Of a stretch of DNA of 64,000 bases, positions 1-8,909 are shown piece after piece (position 1 is the stretch's first letter; each line of letters starts with the position of its first letter). Made by a program: the position numbers and the translations under genes. The stretch comes from Flammeovirga sp. EKP202. GTDB lineage: Bacteria > Bacteroidota > Bacteroidia > Cytophagales > Flammeovirgaceae. The notes beneath the pieces are model-generated. The model had not been told where the DNA came from, did no database searches, and saw only the letters and a list, made by a program, of their open reading frames with translations. The DNA lies in the NCBI RefSeq assembly GCF_014534745.1, contig NZ_JACVVP010000001.1, forward strand, positions 1 to 64,000, given 5' to 3'.

Positions 1-66
1 GAGCAGTTAAGCCCTACCGTGCTGATGGTACTGGGTTAACCCCCGGGAGAGTAAGTCGGCGCCACA
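1..66 (+). rRNA. rrf: 5S rRNA, 3' end (partial)
   Basis: The first bases match the conserved 3' half of bacterial 5S rRNA: AGCAGTTAAGCCC near the start, then GATGGTACTGG, then CCCGGGAGAGTA and a closing strand near GGCGCCA. The 5' part lies outside the window, so an rRNA operon probably ends here. The exact 3' end is estimated from the closing helix and could shift by a few bases. A strong terminator follows about 15 bases later. Confidence 0.88.
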
Positions 67-80
67 TTCATTAAATATAG

Positions 81-117
81 AAGGTTAGTTAACACAAGAT
101 GTTGACTAACCTTTTTT
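81..117 (+). terminator. rRNA operon terminator
   Basis: A 12-bp stem (AGGTTAGTTAAC with GTTGACTAACCT, one G-U pair) closes a short loop and is followed by seven T. It sits directly after the 5S gene and is a typical intrinsic terminator. Confidence 0.9.
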
Positions 118-245
118 TGTGTTTATACTTTACTCAAATGTAATAATATATTAAATCAAGCTATTTTATCTATTGAGAAGTGCTTTGAAAACTTTGAATT
201 GCTTACCTTCGCTACACAAGCGCATAACATTATAAATAATAGAAA

Positions 246-1226
246 ATGAAAAAAATAATTACCTATTTATCAGCTTTACTTCTTCTGTTTTCTTGTGCGA
301 CTGAATCAAAGCAAACAGAGGAGAAACAAGAAGAAAAAACATTAGGAGTAGGAGAAGCTTCTGATGATCAAATGCCTAAACTCTATGCAGGTAAAATTGA
401 TCGACTTCCTAATTTTGAATCAAAATACATCGACAGCAGAAATGTAGATGTTTATATGCCAGAAGGGTATTCCAAAGACAAGAAATATGCAGTTCTTTAT
501 ATGCATGATGGCTTAATGCTCTTTGATTCGATGGTAACATGGAACAAGCAAGAGTGGGAAGTAGATGAAAATATCACTAAATTATTGCAAGAAAATAAAA
601 TTCAAGACGTAATTGTGGTTGCTGTACCCAATAATGGAAAGTATAGATCATCTGAATATTTGCCTCAAAAATCATTGAAAGACCTCTCGGAATCTGATAT
701 GAAAGCTGTATTGAAAAAAAGAGTAGAAGGTAAATTACTGTCGGATAACTATTTGAAATTCCTTACGAGCGAATTGAAACCCTATATTGATAGTCATTAT
801 CCTACTTATTCTGATAGAGAACACACATTTGTAATGGGGTCAAGTATGGGAGGATTAATCTCGATGTATGCAATTTGTGAATACCCTGAAGTATTTGGCG
901 GAGCTGGATGTTTATCCACACATTGGCCTATGGTTTATGCTGAAGACTTTACAGATGCAGAAAACAAAGCGGTCACAGATGGAGTAATCAATTATGTTGA
1001 TAATAATCTGCCAGATCCTAAAACACATAAGATCTATTTTGATTTTGGAACAGAAACATTGGATTCTCAATATGAGCCTTATCAAAAAAGAGTAGATGTG
1101 ATCATGAAAAAACATGGTTTTACATCTGATAATTGGATGACTGAAAAGTTCCCTGGTGAAAACCACTCGGAGGTAGCTTGGGCAAAACGATTAAATATCC
1201 CTTTAGAATTTTTATTGGGTAAATAA
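246..1226 (+). CDS. putative esterase-family lipoprotein
   Basis: This 326-residue protein has a lipoprotein signal peptide ending in the lipobox L14-F-S-C17, then an acidic/Gln-rich linker of about 30 residues, so it is probably anchored to an envelope membrane. The rest looks like the esterase D / enterochelin esterase-like alpha/beta hydrolase family (PF00756). A VYMPEGY segment near residue 69 opens the fold, the nucleophile motif GSSMG puts the serine at S200, and H307 in ENHSE is a plausible catalytic histidine. The substrate cannot be told. It stands alone after the rRNA operon and ends at a bidirectional terminator. Assignment to the fold is good; specificity is unknown. Confidence 0.8.
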   Translation: MKKIITYLSALLLLFSCATESKQTEEKQEEKTLGVGEASDDQMPKLYAGKIDRLPNFESKYIDSRNVDVYMPEGYSKDKKYAVLYMHDGLMLFDSMVTWNKQEWEVDENITKLLQENKIQDVIVVAVPNNGKYRSSEYLPQKSLKDLSESDMKAVLKKRVEGKLLSDNYLKFLTSELKPYIDSHYPTYSDREHTFVMGSSMGGLISMYAICEYPEVFGGAGCLSTHWPMVYAEDFTDAENKAVTDGVINYVDNNLPDPKTHKIYFDFGTETLDSQYEPYQKRVDVIMKKHGFTSDNWMTEKFPGENHSEVAWAKRLNIPLEFLLGK

Positions 1227-1243
1227 ATCTAATAGTAGTAATG

Positions 1244-1283
1244 AAAAAAGCCAGGGTAATTAAAATTACTCTGGCTTTTTTTG
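1244..1283. terminator. bidirectional terminator
   Basis: A long hairpin (AAAGCCAGGGTAATT pairing with AATTACTCTGGCTTT) has A-runs on the left and T-runs on the right. It can end both the esterase gene on the plus strand and the Cys-rich gene on the minus strand. Confidence 0.88.
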
Positions 1284-1298
1284 TTACAAGATGTTTAA

Positions 1299-1541
1299 TT
1301 AAACATTTGCTGGTGCCCAATCTCCACAAAGCATACCTTCAGTTGCTTTTGCAGGTTTAGAGCAGTTGTCTTTTTGGAAGAATGCACAGTTAGTACATTG
1401 AATAGCATTGATTAATTCAGATGCACTAGAGAAGCTATCACAAGTATATTTTTCGTTTACTTTAACATTGTGTACGTTACAAGTTAATGATTCAGCTAAC
1501 TCAGCACAGCTTTTACAGTTTGATGATAATCTAATAGACAT
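1299..1541 (-). CDS. small cysteine-rich protein
   Basis: An 80-residue protein with eight cysteines: C9, C12, C21, C34, C49, C52, C60 and C72. There is no signal peptide, so it is probably cytoplasmic, where such a cysteine set usually binds metal. The C-terminal half (C-x2-C-x7-C-x11-C-G-D-W) resembles the spacing of HiPIP-type iron-sulfur proteins; the N-terminal half (C9-x2-C12, C21, C34) could be a second metal site. I do not recognise a named family. The start is ATG in an A/T-rich context. It is monocistronic and converges on the esterase gene through a shared terminator. Coding status is likely from composition and the ordered cysteine pattern. Confidence 0.7.
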   Translation of the reverse strand: MSIRLSSNCKSCAELAESLTCNVHNVKVNEKYTCDSFSSASELINAIQCTNCAFFQKDNCSKPAKATEGMLCGDWAPANV

Positions 1542-1727
1542 ATTTTTATCGTTTAGGTTTAAACTTTTATTTCTTAATTGATGTTCAAATTTAAGTCATA
1601 AACTACGATTAGAACAAATTAAGCTAGATATAAATAGCTGAAAATGATCAGTTTGTATTTAGATTGTTTCTAGTTAAACTTTATTGATAACTAGTCTAGA
1701 TTACCTTGTCTTATTTAGAATTAGAAC

Positions 1728-1768
1728 AAAAAAAATCAATGAATTAACGTATTGAAAATCCATTGATT
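1728..1768 (-). terminator. terminator of the rnr-pyrR unit
   Basis: Read on the minus strand, AATCAATG pairs with CATTGATT across a 19-nt loop and is followed by eight T. It lies just after the pyrR-like gene. Confidence 0.7.
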
Positions 1769-1794
1769 ATAATATTTTGAAAGTAAAAACTGCT

Positions 1795-2304
1795 TTATGT
1801 AAGCGTTACTGTGAAGCTCAAGTGATCAGTAAGGTCAACTTCTACATTTTGCTTTACAGTAGTTGATAATTCATAACCAGTGAAGCTAGGAATTACAGGG
1901 AATTTATGATATCCTCTATCTACCAAAACAGCTACTTGTAACTTTTCGATTCTAATCCCTAAGAAAGGTTTAATACTATAAGCTAGAGTACGTCCAGTAT
2001 TCAATACATCATCTGCTAAAAGTATCACTTTCCCCTCCATCTCTTTTAAATCTTTATCTACCTCGATAAAGGTTTGTAGTGGAGCAGTTTTATCAATCGT
2101 AATTTTAGTAATGTCAGATGGGATCGTAGAAATTTTATCAAACTCAGCTTTTAATAATTCAGCAAAGTGATAACCATTTCCTTTAATCCCTGCGAATATA
2201 ATTTCTTTCGCTCCGAAGTTATCCTCATATACTTCAAAGGCTATACGGCGTATTTTCTGAACGATCTGCTCATGTTTTAAAATAACATTGCTAATAGTCG
2301 TCAT
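1795..2304 (-). CDS. pyrR: PyrR-like phosphoribosyltransferase
   Basis: A 169-residue type I phosphoribosyltransferase. The PRPP-binding motif is visible as VILLADDVLNTGRTLAY (about residues 93-109), and VLVDRGYHKFPV downstream matches the conserved PyrR segment. PyrR proteins are UMP-sensing regulators of pyrimidine genes with uracil phosphoribosyltransferase activity. In Bacteroidota the RNA-binding role is not established, so catalysis or salvage is the safer reading. The gene starts 29 bases after the rnr stop and both read leftward, so they form a probable two-gene operon. No pyr gene is nearby. The family is confident; the regulatory role is not. Confidence 0.85.
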   Translation of the reverse strand: MTTISNVILKHEQIVQKIRRIAFEVYEDNFGAKEIIFAGIKGNGYHFAELLKAEFDKISTIPSDITKITIDKTAPLQTFIEVDKDLKEMEGKVILLADDVLNTGRTLAYSIKPFLGIRIEKLQVAVLVDRGYHKFPVIPSFTGYELSTTVKQNVEVDLTDHLSFTVTLT

Positions 2305-2333
2305 GATTACTTCTTATTTTTAATATTAAACCA

Positions 2334-4511
2334 TTAAACAATATCGAAATCAATCGATCGTTTTTCAATGTTTGTTTCTTTTACAATAACTTTTACTTCG
2401 TCTCCTAGCTGATAAGTTTCTTTGTATTTCTGTCCTGTAACAATCATTGCATCAGGATCAAAAATGAACTGATCATGAGTCATAGAAGAATATCGAACTA
2501 AACCTTCACATTTAGTGTCTTTAAGTTCAATAAACATTCCCCAATCTGTCAATCCAGAAACAGTACCCTCCATTTCTTCACCAAGGAATTCAGACATAAA
2601 CTCAACTTGCTTGTATTTGATAGAGGCTCTTTCAGCGTCTGCTGCCACTTTTTCTCTAGCAGAAGAGTGTTTACAGCGATCTTCAAACTCATTTTCGTCA
2701 GCAGATTTACCCTTGTCTAAATAATGTTGTAATAAGCGATGTACCATTACATCAGGGTATCTACGGATAGGTGAAGTAAAGTGCGTATAGTGAGCAAATC
2801 CAAGTCCATAGTGCCCTTCTGGGTTGGTAGTATAAATGGCTTTTGCCATTGTACGTATGGCTTGTTGCTCAATGATGTTTTGTTCCGGCTTACCTTCAAC
2901 TTCTCCAGTGAGGTTATTAAGAGAGAATGCAATTTTCTTTTCCGTAAGGTCTAGGTCATAACCAAATCGTTTTGCAAAAGTAGCAAATTGAGCAAGTTTT
3001 TCAGGGTCAGGATCACCATGCACCCTGTAAACCATAGTAACAGGCTTACCGTCTTGTTTTTTACGGAAGATAGACTCAGCTACTCTTTTATTCGCAAGAA
3101 GCATAAACTCCTCGATCATTTTATGAGCGTCTTTTCTGATTTTTGGAGTTAACCCAGTTGGTTTGCCATTTTCATCCAAATCAAATTTCAATTCAACGGA
3201 TTCAAATGAAATTGCACCATTTCTAAATCGAGCATCTCTAAGTTGATGAGCGATGTCGTTTAGAATATTAATTTCTTCTTGGAAGTCACCTTCTTTAGAT
3301 TCAATTCTTTCTTGTGCTTCTTCATAAGAGAAGCGTCTATCAGAATGAATCACCGTTCTACCAAATGACTGCTTATAGACTTTTCCTGTTTCATCCATCT
3401 CAAAAATCGCAGCAAAAGCTAAACGATCAACATGAGGATTTAATGAGCATAAGCCGTTAGAAAGTTTCTCTGGTAACATTGGTACCGTACGGTCTACCAA
3501 ATAAACTGAAGTAGCTCTTTTGAAAGCTTCTTCCTCTAATAACGATCCAGGAGTCACATAATGAGAAACGTCGGCAATGTGAACACCAATCTCATAATGA
3601 CCATTTTTCATCTTTCTGATCGAAAGAGCATCATCAAAGTCCTTTGCAGTGACTGGGTCAATCGTAAATGTGGTTCTATCTCTGAAATCTTTTCTGTTTT
3701 TGATTTCATCTTCCGGAATTTCGTCAGGAATAGCATCAGCCTCAGCATCTACTTCTTTAGGGAATTCAAATGGAAGACCGAATTCAAACATGATAGAGTG
3801 AATCTCAGTTTCATTGTCACCTGCTTTACCTAAAACCTTAGTGATTTTACCAATAGGTGATTTATCATTCTGTTTCCATTGCGTAATCTTGGCAATTACT
3901 TTATCCCCATTTTGTGCATCTCCAATTTTTTCAATAGGAATAAATAAATCATAGAACATTTTTCGATCTGAAGCGACCACAAAAGCAAAACGCTCAGAGA
4001 TCTGTAGCTGTCCTACAAACTCATCTTTTTCACGCTTAATGATTTTGGTGATTTTAGCTTCATCACGTTTTCTTTGTCTATTGTAGAAAGTAGTGAACTC
4101 AACTTTATCTCCGTTGAGTGCTCTGTTCATATTGGGTAGTAACACACGTATATCCTCAACCTCTTCTCCAGCAGGAGTATCGACGATTAAGAATGCAAAT
4201 TTTGGATTGACAAAATCAACCGTTGCAGTTCTGGCATTTTGTTGCTCTTCTTGCAACAATATAGATTGATATTTCTTACCTTTCAGAAGAATTTTTCCTT
4301 CATCTGCTAAGGCAATCATTATATATTTGAGTTTATCTTTATCAGTTTGACTTTTAATTCTAACATCTTTGACGATTTGTCGAAGACTAAAGCCCATATC
4401 AGGTCTTGAATTTAAAAGTTCAATGATATTTTGTATGGTATGAGAATTAAGGCTACTTCTTCTTTGTACCTTTTTCTTTGTTTTTATATTCTTTTTTCTG
4501 GTTTTTGCCAT
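2334..4511 (-). CDS. rnr: ribonuclease R
   Basis: A 725-residue 3'-5' exoribonuclease of the RNB/VacB family that degrades structured RNA. The order is a basic N-terminus with a winged-helix-like segment (about 20-80), cold-shock/OB domains (about 95-225), the RNB catalytic core, and a C-terminal S1 domain (about 640-725). The core motif TIDPVTAKDFDDA supplies the metal-binding aspartates D285, D291, D293 and D294. HYTHFTSPIRRYPD is the conserved downstream RNB segment. Length is normal for the family. The first of two genes in a leftward operon with pyrR. Confidence 0.96.
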   Translation of the reverse strand: MAKTRKKNIKTKKKVQRRSSLNSHTIQNIIELLNSRPDMGFSLRQIVKDVRIKSQTDKDKLKYIMIALADEGKILLKGKKYQSILLQEEQQNARTATVDFVNPKFAFLIVDTPAGEEVEDIRVLLPNMNRALNGDKVEFTTFYNRQRKRDEAKITKIIKREKDEFVGQLQISERFAFVVASDRKMFYDLFIPIEKIGDAQNGDKVIAKITQWKQNDKSPIGKITKVLGKAGDNETEIHSIMFEFGLPFEFPKEVDAEADAIPDEIPEDEIKNRKDFRDRTTFTIDPVTAKDFDDALSIRKMKNGHYEIGVHIADVSHYVTPGSLLEEEAFKRATSVYLVDRTVPMLPEKLSNGLCSLNPHVDRLAFAAIFEMDETGKVYKQSFGRTVIHSDRRFSYEEAQERIESKEGDFQEEINILNDIAHQLRDARFRNGAISFESVELKFDLDENGKPTGLTPKIRKDAHKMIEEFMLLANKRVAESIFRKKQDGKPVTMVYRVHGDPDPEKLAQFATFAKRFGYDLDLTEKKIAFSLNNLTGEVEGKPEQNIIEQQAIRTMAKAIYTTNPEGHYGLGFAHYTHFTSPIRRYPDVMVHRLLQHYLDKGKSADENEFEDRCKHSSAREKVAADAERASIKYKQVEFMSEFLGEEMEGTVSGLTDWGMFIELKDTKCEGLVRYSSMTHDQFIFDPDAMIVTGQKYKETYQLGDEVKVIVKETNIEKRSIDFDIV

Positions 4512-4638
4512 GCTTATGATTTACATCTAATAAAAGACGGATCAAGTTTGCTTGTAAAAAAGTAGGAGATGCCAACTTAATCCTTCTAATTGCTAAATTA
4601 CGATAAAATCCTAGTTATAGGACGATGATTACGAAACT

Positions 4639-5772
4639 ATGTTGAGAAGTTTTTACTTAACCCTTCAAATTTTAATTTTATTCACTTCTACTTATGCTCA
4701 GAAGTCCCAAAAACTGTGGGAAAATGAGGAGGCGTTACAGTGTGCATCGTCCATTATGGATGCTTTGTATAAATGTGATTACAAGACCTCTGATTCTTTG
4801 ATGCTCAAGTATGTGGATATTATGGAGGAACATTCTTCCACAGCTATATTGAAAGGATTGAATGTTTATTGGAGAAATGTACCGTTTGATTATGAAGATG
4901 ATGAAAAGGTAAGTTTATTATTTGAATATTTAGATGAATGTATAGCATTATGTGAAGCCTCTTATAGTGAGGATGAGAATGATTTTGAGTCCATTTATTT
5001 TTTACTTTTAGCTCGAAGTGTAAAAGCAAGAACGTATAACCATATTGGTTCTACATGGAAGGCTGTATCTGAGGCAAAAGAAGTTTATTCTTTGACCATT
5101 AAGGGAATGAAAAACTTGGACCGGTTTGAAGAGTTTAACTTTTCATCGGGTATCTATAATTACTATCGTGAGTTTTTCCCTGAGGCCAATCCTATTTACA
5201 AGCCATTTTTAAGTTTTTTTCCTTCGGGTGATAAAAAATTAGGAATTCAACAGTTAGAATTAGCACAACAGCGAAGTGTTTTTACATCAACTGAGGCAGG
5301 CAGGTATCTGATGTGGATTTATACTAGAAGTAAGGATAGTACAGCTTTGACTTTAGCGTATCACTTTCTAGATAATTATCCTGAAAACCATCTTTTTGTT
5401 TTTGAGGGGTTAATTGCATTGATTTTTTTTGAAGAGTTTCAACGGAAAGAAGTACTAGGCTATATAGCACTTATGGAAAATTCATCGGAAAAGTTGAATC
5501 AGATTGGCGGAATGATAATGAAGGGTATTTATTATTTTGAGAATGAGGACTATCAAGCATCAAAAGTATTATTGATGGAATCAGATAAACAGTTGCAGGA
5601 ATTAGAATCGAGAAAGGAATATATAGATTCACCTCTTTATGCTTATTTATACGCTCTCAACGTACTCCAAAAGAAAAAAGATCAGTCCAAATTTTATAAA
5701 AGAAAAGCAGCTAATACTGAGTATGGAATACGAATAATAAACCACCTCAATGAGAAACTGCTTTCCAAATAA
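4639..5772 (+). CDS. secreted/periplasmic TPR-like protein, unknown function
   Basis: A 377-residue protein with a cleavable signal peptide (hydrophobic stretch ending in STYAQ, about residue 20) and an all-helical body. Paired helices such as AGRYLMWIYTRSKDSTALTLAYHFL and GMIMKGIYYFENEDYQASKVLL look like degenerate tetratricopeptide repeats. No catalytic motif is seen. It lies alone between the divergent rnr gene and the convergent cdd gene. Export is well supported; the function is unknown. Confidence 0.75.
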   Translation: MLRSFYLTLQILILFTSTYAQKSQKLWENEEALQCASSIMDALYKCDYKTSDSLMLKYVDIMEEHSSTAILKGLNVYWRNVPFDYEDDEKVSLLFEYLDECIALCEASYSEDENDFESIYFLLLARSVKARTYNHIGSTWKAVSEAKEVYSLTIKGMKNLDRFEEFNFSSGIYNYYREFFPEANPIYKPFLSFFPSGDKKLGIQQLELAQQRSVFTSTEAGRYLMWIYTRSKDSTALTLAYHFLDNYPENHLFVFEGLIALIFFEEFQRKEVLGYIALMENSSEKLNQIGGMIMKGIYYFENEDYQASKVLLMESDKQLQELESRKEYIDSPLYAYLYALNVLQKKKDQSKFYKRKAANTEYGIRIINHLNEKLLSK

Positions 5773-5782
5773 TGGTATAATA

Positions 5783-6271
5783 TTATTCGAATAAATCTTT
5801 TTGAGTGAATTTGAAAGGCAGTAAGTCAGATACAGATTGCATTTCATAAATATCTTTTTGCCCCTTCATCAACAGACGGATTGGGCTGTCTTGTTTTACC
5901 TCGTATTCTAACATAGCTTGTCTACAAGCACCACAAGGCGATATAGGAATAAAGCTTTGTTCTTCTCCTTTTCTTGCAGCAATTGCCATTGTTAATATTT
6001 TCTGATCGGGGTATTGGCCTCCTGCCCAGTAAATAGCACTACGTTCAGCACACATTCCGGAAGGGTAAGCCGCATTTTCTTGGTTATTTCCAGTGACTAT
6101 TTGGCCATTTTCAAGAATTAAAGCTGCTCCAACATTAAAGTTAGAGTAAGGTGCATAAGATTTGAATGTAGCTTCCTCAGCGAGGCGTAAGAGTTCTTGA
6201 TCTTCCTTGGATAATTCATCAATATTATCATAAGTGACAATTTCGATGTTAAGGTTTAATTTTTTTGCCAT
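5783..6271 (-). CDS. cdd: cytidine deaminase
   Basis: A 162-residue homotetrameric-type cytidine deaminase, which converts cytidine or deoxycytidine to the uridine form in pyrimidine salvage. The zinc site is complete: C74-A-E76 in GMCAERSA (E76 is the proton shuttle) and P-C113-G-A-C116. FNVGAALILENG is the conserved substrate-binding strand. The N-terminus has about 25 extra residues relative to short family members. It converges with the TPR-like gene, ten bases between the two stops. Confidence 0.95.
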   Translation of the reverse strand: MAKKLNLNIEIVTYDNIDELSKEDQELLRLAEEATFKSYAPYSNFNVGAALILENGQIVTGNNQENAAYPSGMCAERSAIYWAGGQYPDQKILTMAIAARKGEEQSFIPISPCGACRQAMLEYEVKQDSPIRLLMKGQKDIYEMQSVSDLLPFKFTQKDLFE

Positions 6272-6301
6272 ATCTTTTCTTATTTAGAAAATTAAGATAC
6301 A

Positions 6302-6341
6302 GAAAAAGCCTTTAGAATTCATATCCTAAAGGCTTTCTTTA
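6302..6341 (-). terminator. terminator of the SPOR-like gene
   Basis: On the minus strand AAAGCCTTTAG pairs perfectly with CTAAAGGCTTT across ten bases and runs into TTTTTC. It separates the SPOR-like gene from cdd. Confidence 0.78.
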
Positions 6342-6360
6342 TCAAAAGTACTGTTAATAA

Positions 6361-6999
6361 TTATTTTCCAGAACCTTTTCTTTGTACATCTTTAATGTCT
6401 TTACGAACATTATCGTCATAAGCTACAATCCATGCATCTTTTACGCCCATTGCTCTCATATATTTTTTGAACTGATCAGCTTCGCCGTAATCACGGAAAT
6501 ATGCAATTGTATATTTTTTCAGACCGTCTTGATCTTCCATCCAGAAGTTACCTTTATCCTGGAATTTTGATAAGTCACGGTTTTTGAAAGCTCCAATTTG
6601 AACTTTATAAACAATACCTTTAGTATAATCATCACCTGAATGAGAAACGTTATTATCCATTTTCTTCTTCAGCTTCGCATTTTCCTCTTTTAAGTCAGCG
6701 ATAGTATTATCTTTTTCTTTCAATTGTGAATTAAAAGAACCTTTCTCTTGCTCTAATTTTGAAATTTCAGCTTTTAAACCAGATGCTTGACCTCTAAGCG
6801 TATTTAGCTCTTGTGTCATGTCTCTGAACTTAAGGGGATCAGTATTTTTTAGCTTTTTCTTCCATTCTTTTACTTCTGCTTTTTCATTTTTCTTTGAATC
6901 AGAAGATTTGCTTTTCTTTTTCTTTTTTTGGGCGTATAGATCATTATCTACAGCTATAAAACTAAATGCGATAAAGAGTAATATAAATATCCTTTTCAT
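6361..6999 (-). CDS. exported coiled-coil protein with SPOR-like C-terminus
   Basis: A 212-residue exported protein. The ATG at 6999 is preferred over an upstream TTG because it begins a standard signal peptide ending near DNDLYAQ. A lysine-rich stretch follows, then a predicted coiled coil of about 60 residues (about 60-115), then a C-terminal segment starting YKVQIGAF that resembles SPOR (peptidoglycan-binding) domains: the QIGAF strand, then a YFRDYGEADQFKKYMRAMG helix. In gliding Bacteroidota such proteins are common envelope components. Ezrin-like annotation, which the coiled coil often attracts, would not be informative. Confidence 0.78.
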   Translation of the reverse strand: MKRIFILLFIAFSFIAVDNDLYAQKKKKKSKSSDSKKNEKAEVKEWKKKLKNTDPLKFRDMTQELNTLRGQASGLKAEISKLEQEKGSFNSQLKEKDNTIADLKEENAKLKKKMDNNVSHSGDDYTKGIVYKVQIGAFKNRDLSKFQDKGNFWMEDQDGLKKYTIAYFRDYGEADQFKKYMRAMGVKDAWIVAYDDNVRKDIKDVQRKGSGK

Positions 7000-7260
7000 G
7001 GTAAAATTATTTTTCAATACTATTTGTTAAGAATAACCTTAAATAACGTTATTTTATTTTGTTGAAGAATGAAAAAAAGCAAGAATGCTTTATAAAAAAT
7101 ATAAACATAATTTTTTTCATCTAAAAACATCAATGTTTATGCCACTATATTAACGAAAATTGCTCTAACAGTAAAAATCTTTTTCTAATAACCTTTAAAT
7201 TCGCAACACAGAGACTTATACACTGTAATTAAGATTTTTTCAAGATAAACCATTATTTTT

Positions 7261-7713
7261 ATGAACGCTGTATTGCAACGAGTTTCTTTCGCTAAAGTTG
7301 AAGTGGGAGGTATTGTGATTGGAGAAATTCAAAAGGGATTGATGATTTTGTTGGGCGTTAGTCAAGATGATGAAAAAGAAGATCTTCAATGGTTAGCTAA
7401 AAAAATAGTGGGAATGAGAATTTTTTCTGATGAAGAAGGGAAAATGAATAAGTCGGTGCAAGACGTAGATGGTAATATATTATTGATTTCTCAATTTACT
7501 TTGCAGGCAAGTACTAAAAAGGGCAATAGACCGTCTTATATTGGTGCAGCTCACCCCGATAAAGCGATTCCACTTTATGAAGAGATGATCAACACGCTAC
7601 ATCAACTTACAGGAAAAGAAATTCAGACTGGAGAATTTGGTGCTGATATGCAAGTTTCATTGTTAAATGATGGTCCAGTGACAATCGTAATAGATTCAAA
7701 AGATAAAAAATGA
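7261..7713 (+). CDS. dtd: D-aminoacyl-tRNA deacylase
   Basis: A 150-residue DTD enzyme that hydrolyses D-amino acids mischarged on tRNA. Both active-site signatures are present: SQFTL (77-81) and NDGPVT (136-141, the Gly-cisPro motif in GPVT). Length is typical. The stop overlaps the start of the next gene by four bases (ATGA), indicating translational coupling with the DUF4271 membrane protein and probably hemD further on. Confidence 0.96.
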   Translation: MNAVLQRVSFAKVEVGGIVIGEIQKGLMILLGVSQDDEKEDLQWLAKKIVGMRIFSDEEGKMNKSVQDVDGNILLISQFTLQASTKKGNRPSYIGAAHPDKAIPLYEEMINTLHQLTGKEIQTGEFGADMQVSLLNDGPVTIVIDSKDKK

Positions 7714-8843
7714 GATATTTTTTCTATTTACTTTTTTCAATAATTACATTTTTTGCGAGTCAAAGGAATTTGTATGCCGTTGAGTTCCCAATTCAAGATA
7801 AATGGCTGATTTACGAAAGTAAAGTCAATGGGTTTGTTCCGTATATTCCTGAAGAACACCCTTTCGTGAAAAACTTCTACCTCCTTTTAGATGTTAAAAA
7901 TCTAAATGGTTTAGGAGTAGAGTTCATTATTCCAGAAAATGCTGCGGTATTTGTAAATAACCAACTCCAAGATATTTCCAAAAAAGATAACGGACTTGTT
8001 TATTTCTCTAATTCCAAACTCAAAGAGCAACAAAAAGTGACAGGGGAGCTTTTATTTGTTGTGAATACAGTAGATGGAAGTGCACCTCAAAGCTTTTTTG
8101 TTGATAAGGAAGTTCCATATGATAAGTTGAATTCTAACTCTATCATGAATAAAAGCACCTATAAAGAGAAATTTAGGTATCATTCTGATTTTAGAGAGAT
8201 GCTTTTAATGTGGTCTCTGATTGTTTTTGCTTTTGTAGGTCTTGCAGCCAAGGTTGGAGGGTTAAAAACAGGAGCAAATTCATTGATAAGATCTTTTGAA
8301 GGAGTGACGATGGGAAGGGGAGATACTACAAAAATGAACACTCTTCAGTTGATCATGTTTATTTTTAGTTTTACCTTAGTAGGAAGTCTAGCATTAATGC
8401 TGTTCGGAAATGGTGAGATTTGGCTCTCTCAAGTCACCTCTGCAGAACTGAATAAAGACGTTTCAGCCTTTGCAATCAACATTTTCTATGTTATGGTTGC
8501 AATTTTAGGTTTTGTAGCGTTTCGATTGATAATAATTTATTTTTTAGGAAATATTTTTTCGAATACGAATATACCGTCGATTCATGGGGCAGAATTCTAT
8601 AAATTAACATGGGTTTATGTACTGTTTTATATGATTATATGCGTTTTTTGGACACTAAATCCATTTTATATCTCTTGGGAGTTTATGAGGCTTTTTATAG
8701 GGATCGGCTTTCTTATAAAAAGTTTTTTAGTGTATATCGCTGTATCTAAACAAGTAAACTTTAGAAATAATTATTTATTTTCGTATTTTTGCGCGACCGA
8801 ATTCCTTCCTTCGTTGTTAGCGGTGAAGGTTTTCATTAGTTGA
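7710..8843 (+). CDS. DUF4271-like membrane protein
   Basis: A 377-residue protein with a signal sequence (about 1-22), an extracytoplasmic N-terminal domain (about 25-150) and a C-terminal membrane domain of several helices, including MLLMWSLIVFAFVGLAA, LQLIMFIFSFTLVGSLALMLF, IFYVMVAILGFVAF and the final LIKSFLVYIAV region. This arrangement and its position just before the uroporphyrinogen-III synthase gene match the Bacteroidota DUF4271 family. The role is unknown; conserved linkage with hemD is family knowledge and hints at a link to heme or envelope biogenesis. It overlaps dtd by four bases. Confidence 0.78.
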   Translation: MRYFFYLLFSIITFFASQRNLYAVEFPIQDKWLIYESKVNGFVPYIPEEHPFVKNFYLLLDVKNLNGLGVEFIIPENAAVFVNNQLQDISKKDNGLVYFSNSKLKEQQKVTGELLFVVNTVDGSAPQSFFVDKEVPYDKLNSNSIMNKSTYKEKFRYHSDFREMLLMWSLIVFAFVGLAAKVGGLKTGANSLIRSFEGVTMGRGDTTKMNTLQLIMFIFSFTLVGSLALMLFGNGEIWLSQVTSAELNKDVSAFAINIFYVMVAILGFVAFRLIIIYFLGNIFSNTNIPSIHGAEFYKLTWVYVLFYMIICVFWTLNPFYISWEFMRLFIGIGFLIKSFLVYIAVSKQVNFRNNYLFSYFCATEFLPSLLAVKVFIS

Positions 8844-8909
8844 ATTTCTTATAACTCAAAGTAAATCTTTTTTAACTTCGATTTACTACATAAAAATAGA
8901 TAAAACAAC

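Noticed and set aside
912-1541. Overlapping minus-strand frames of 84 and 69 codons across the esterase gene and its terminator
   Set aside because: They are shadows of the esterase frame and cross the shared terminator; residue composition (rich in Ile, Phe, Cys) is typical of antisense reading.
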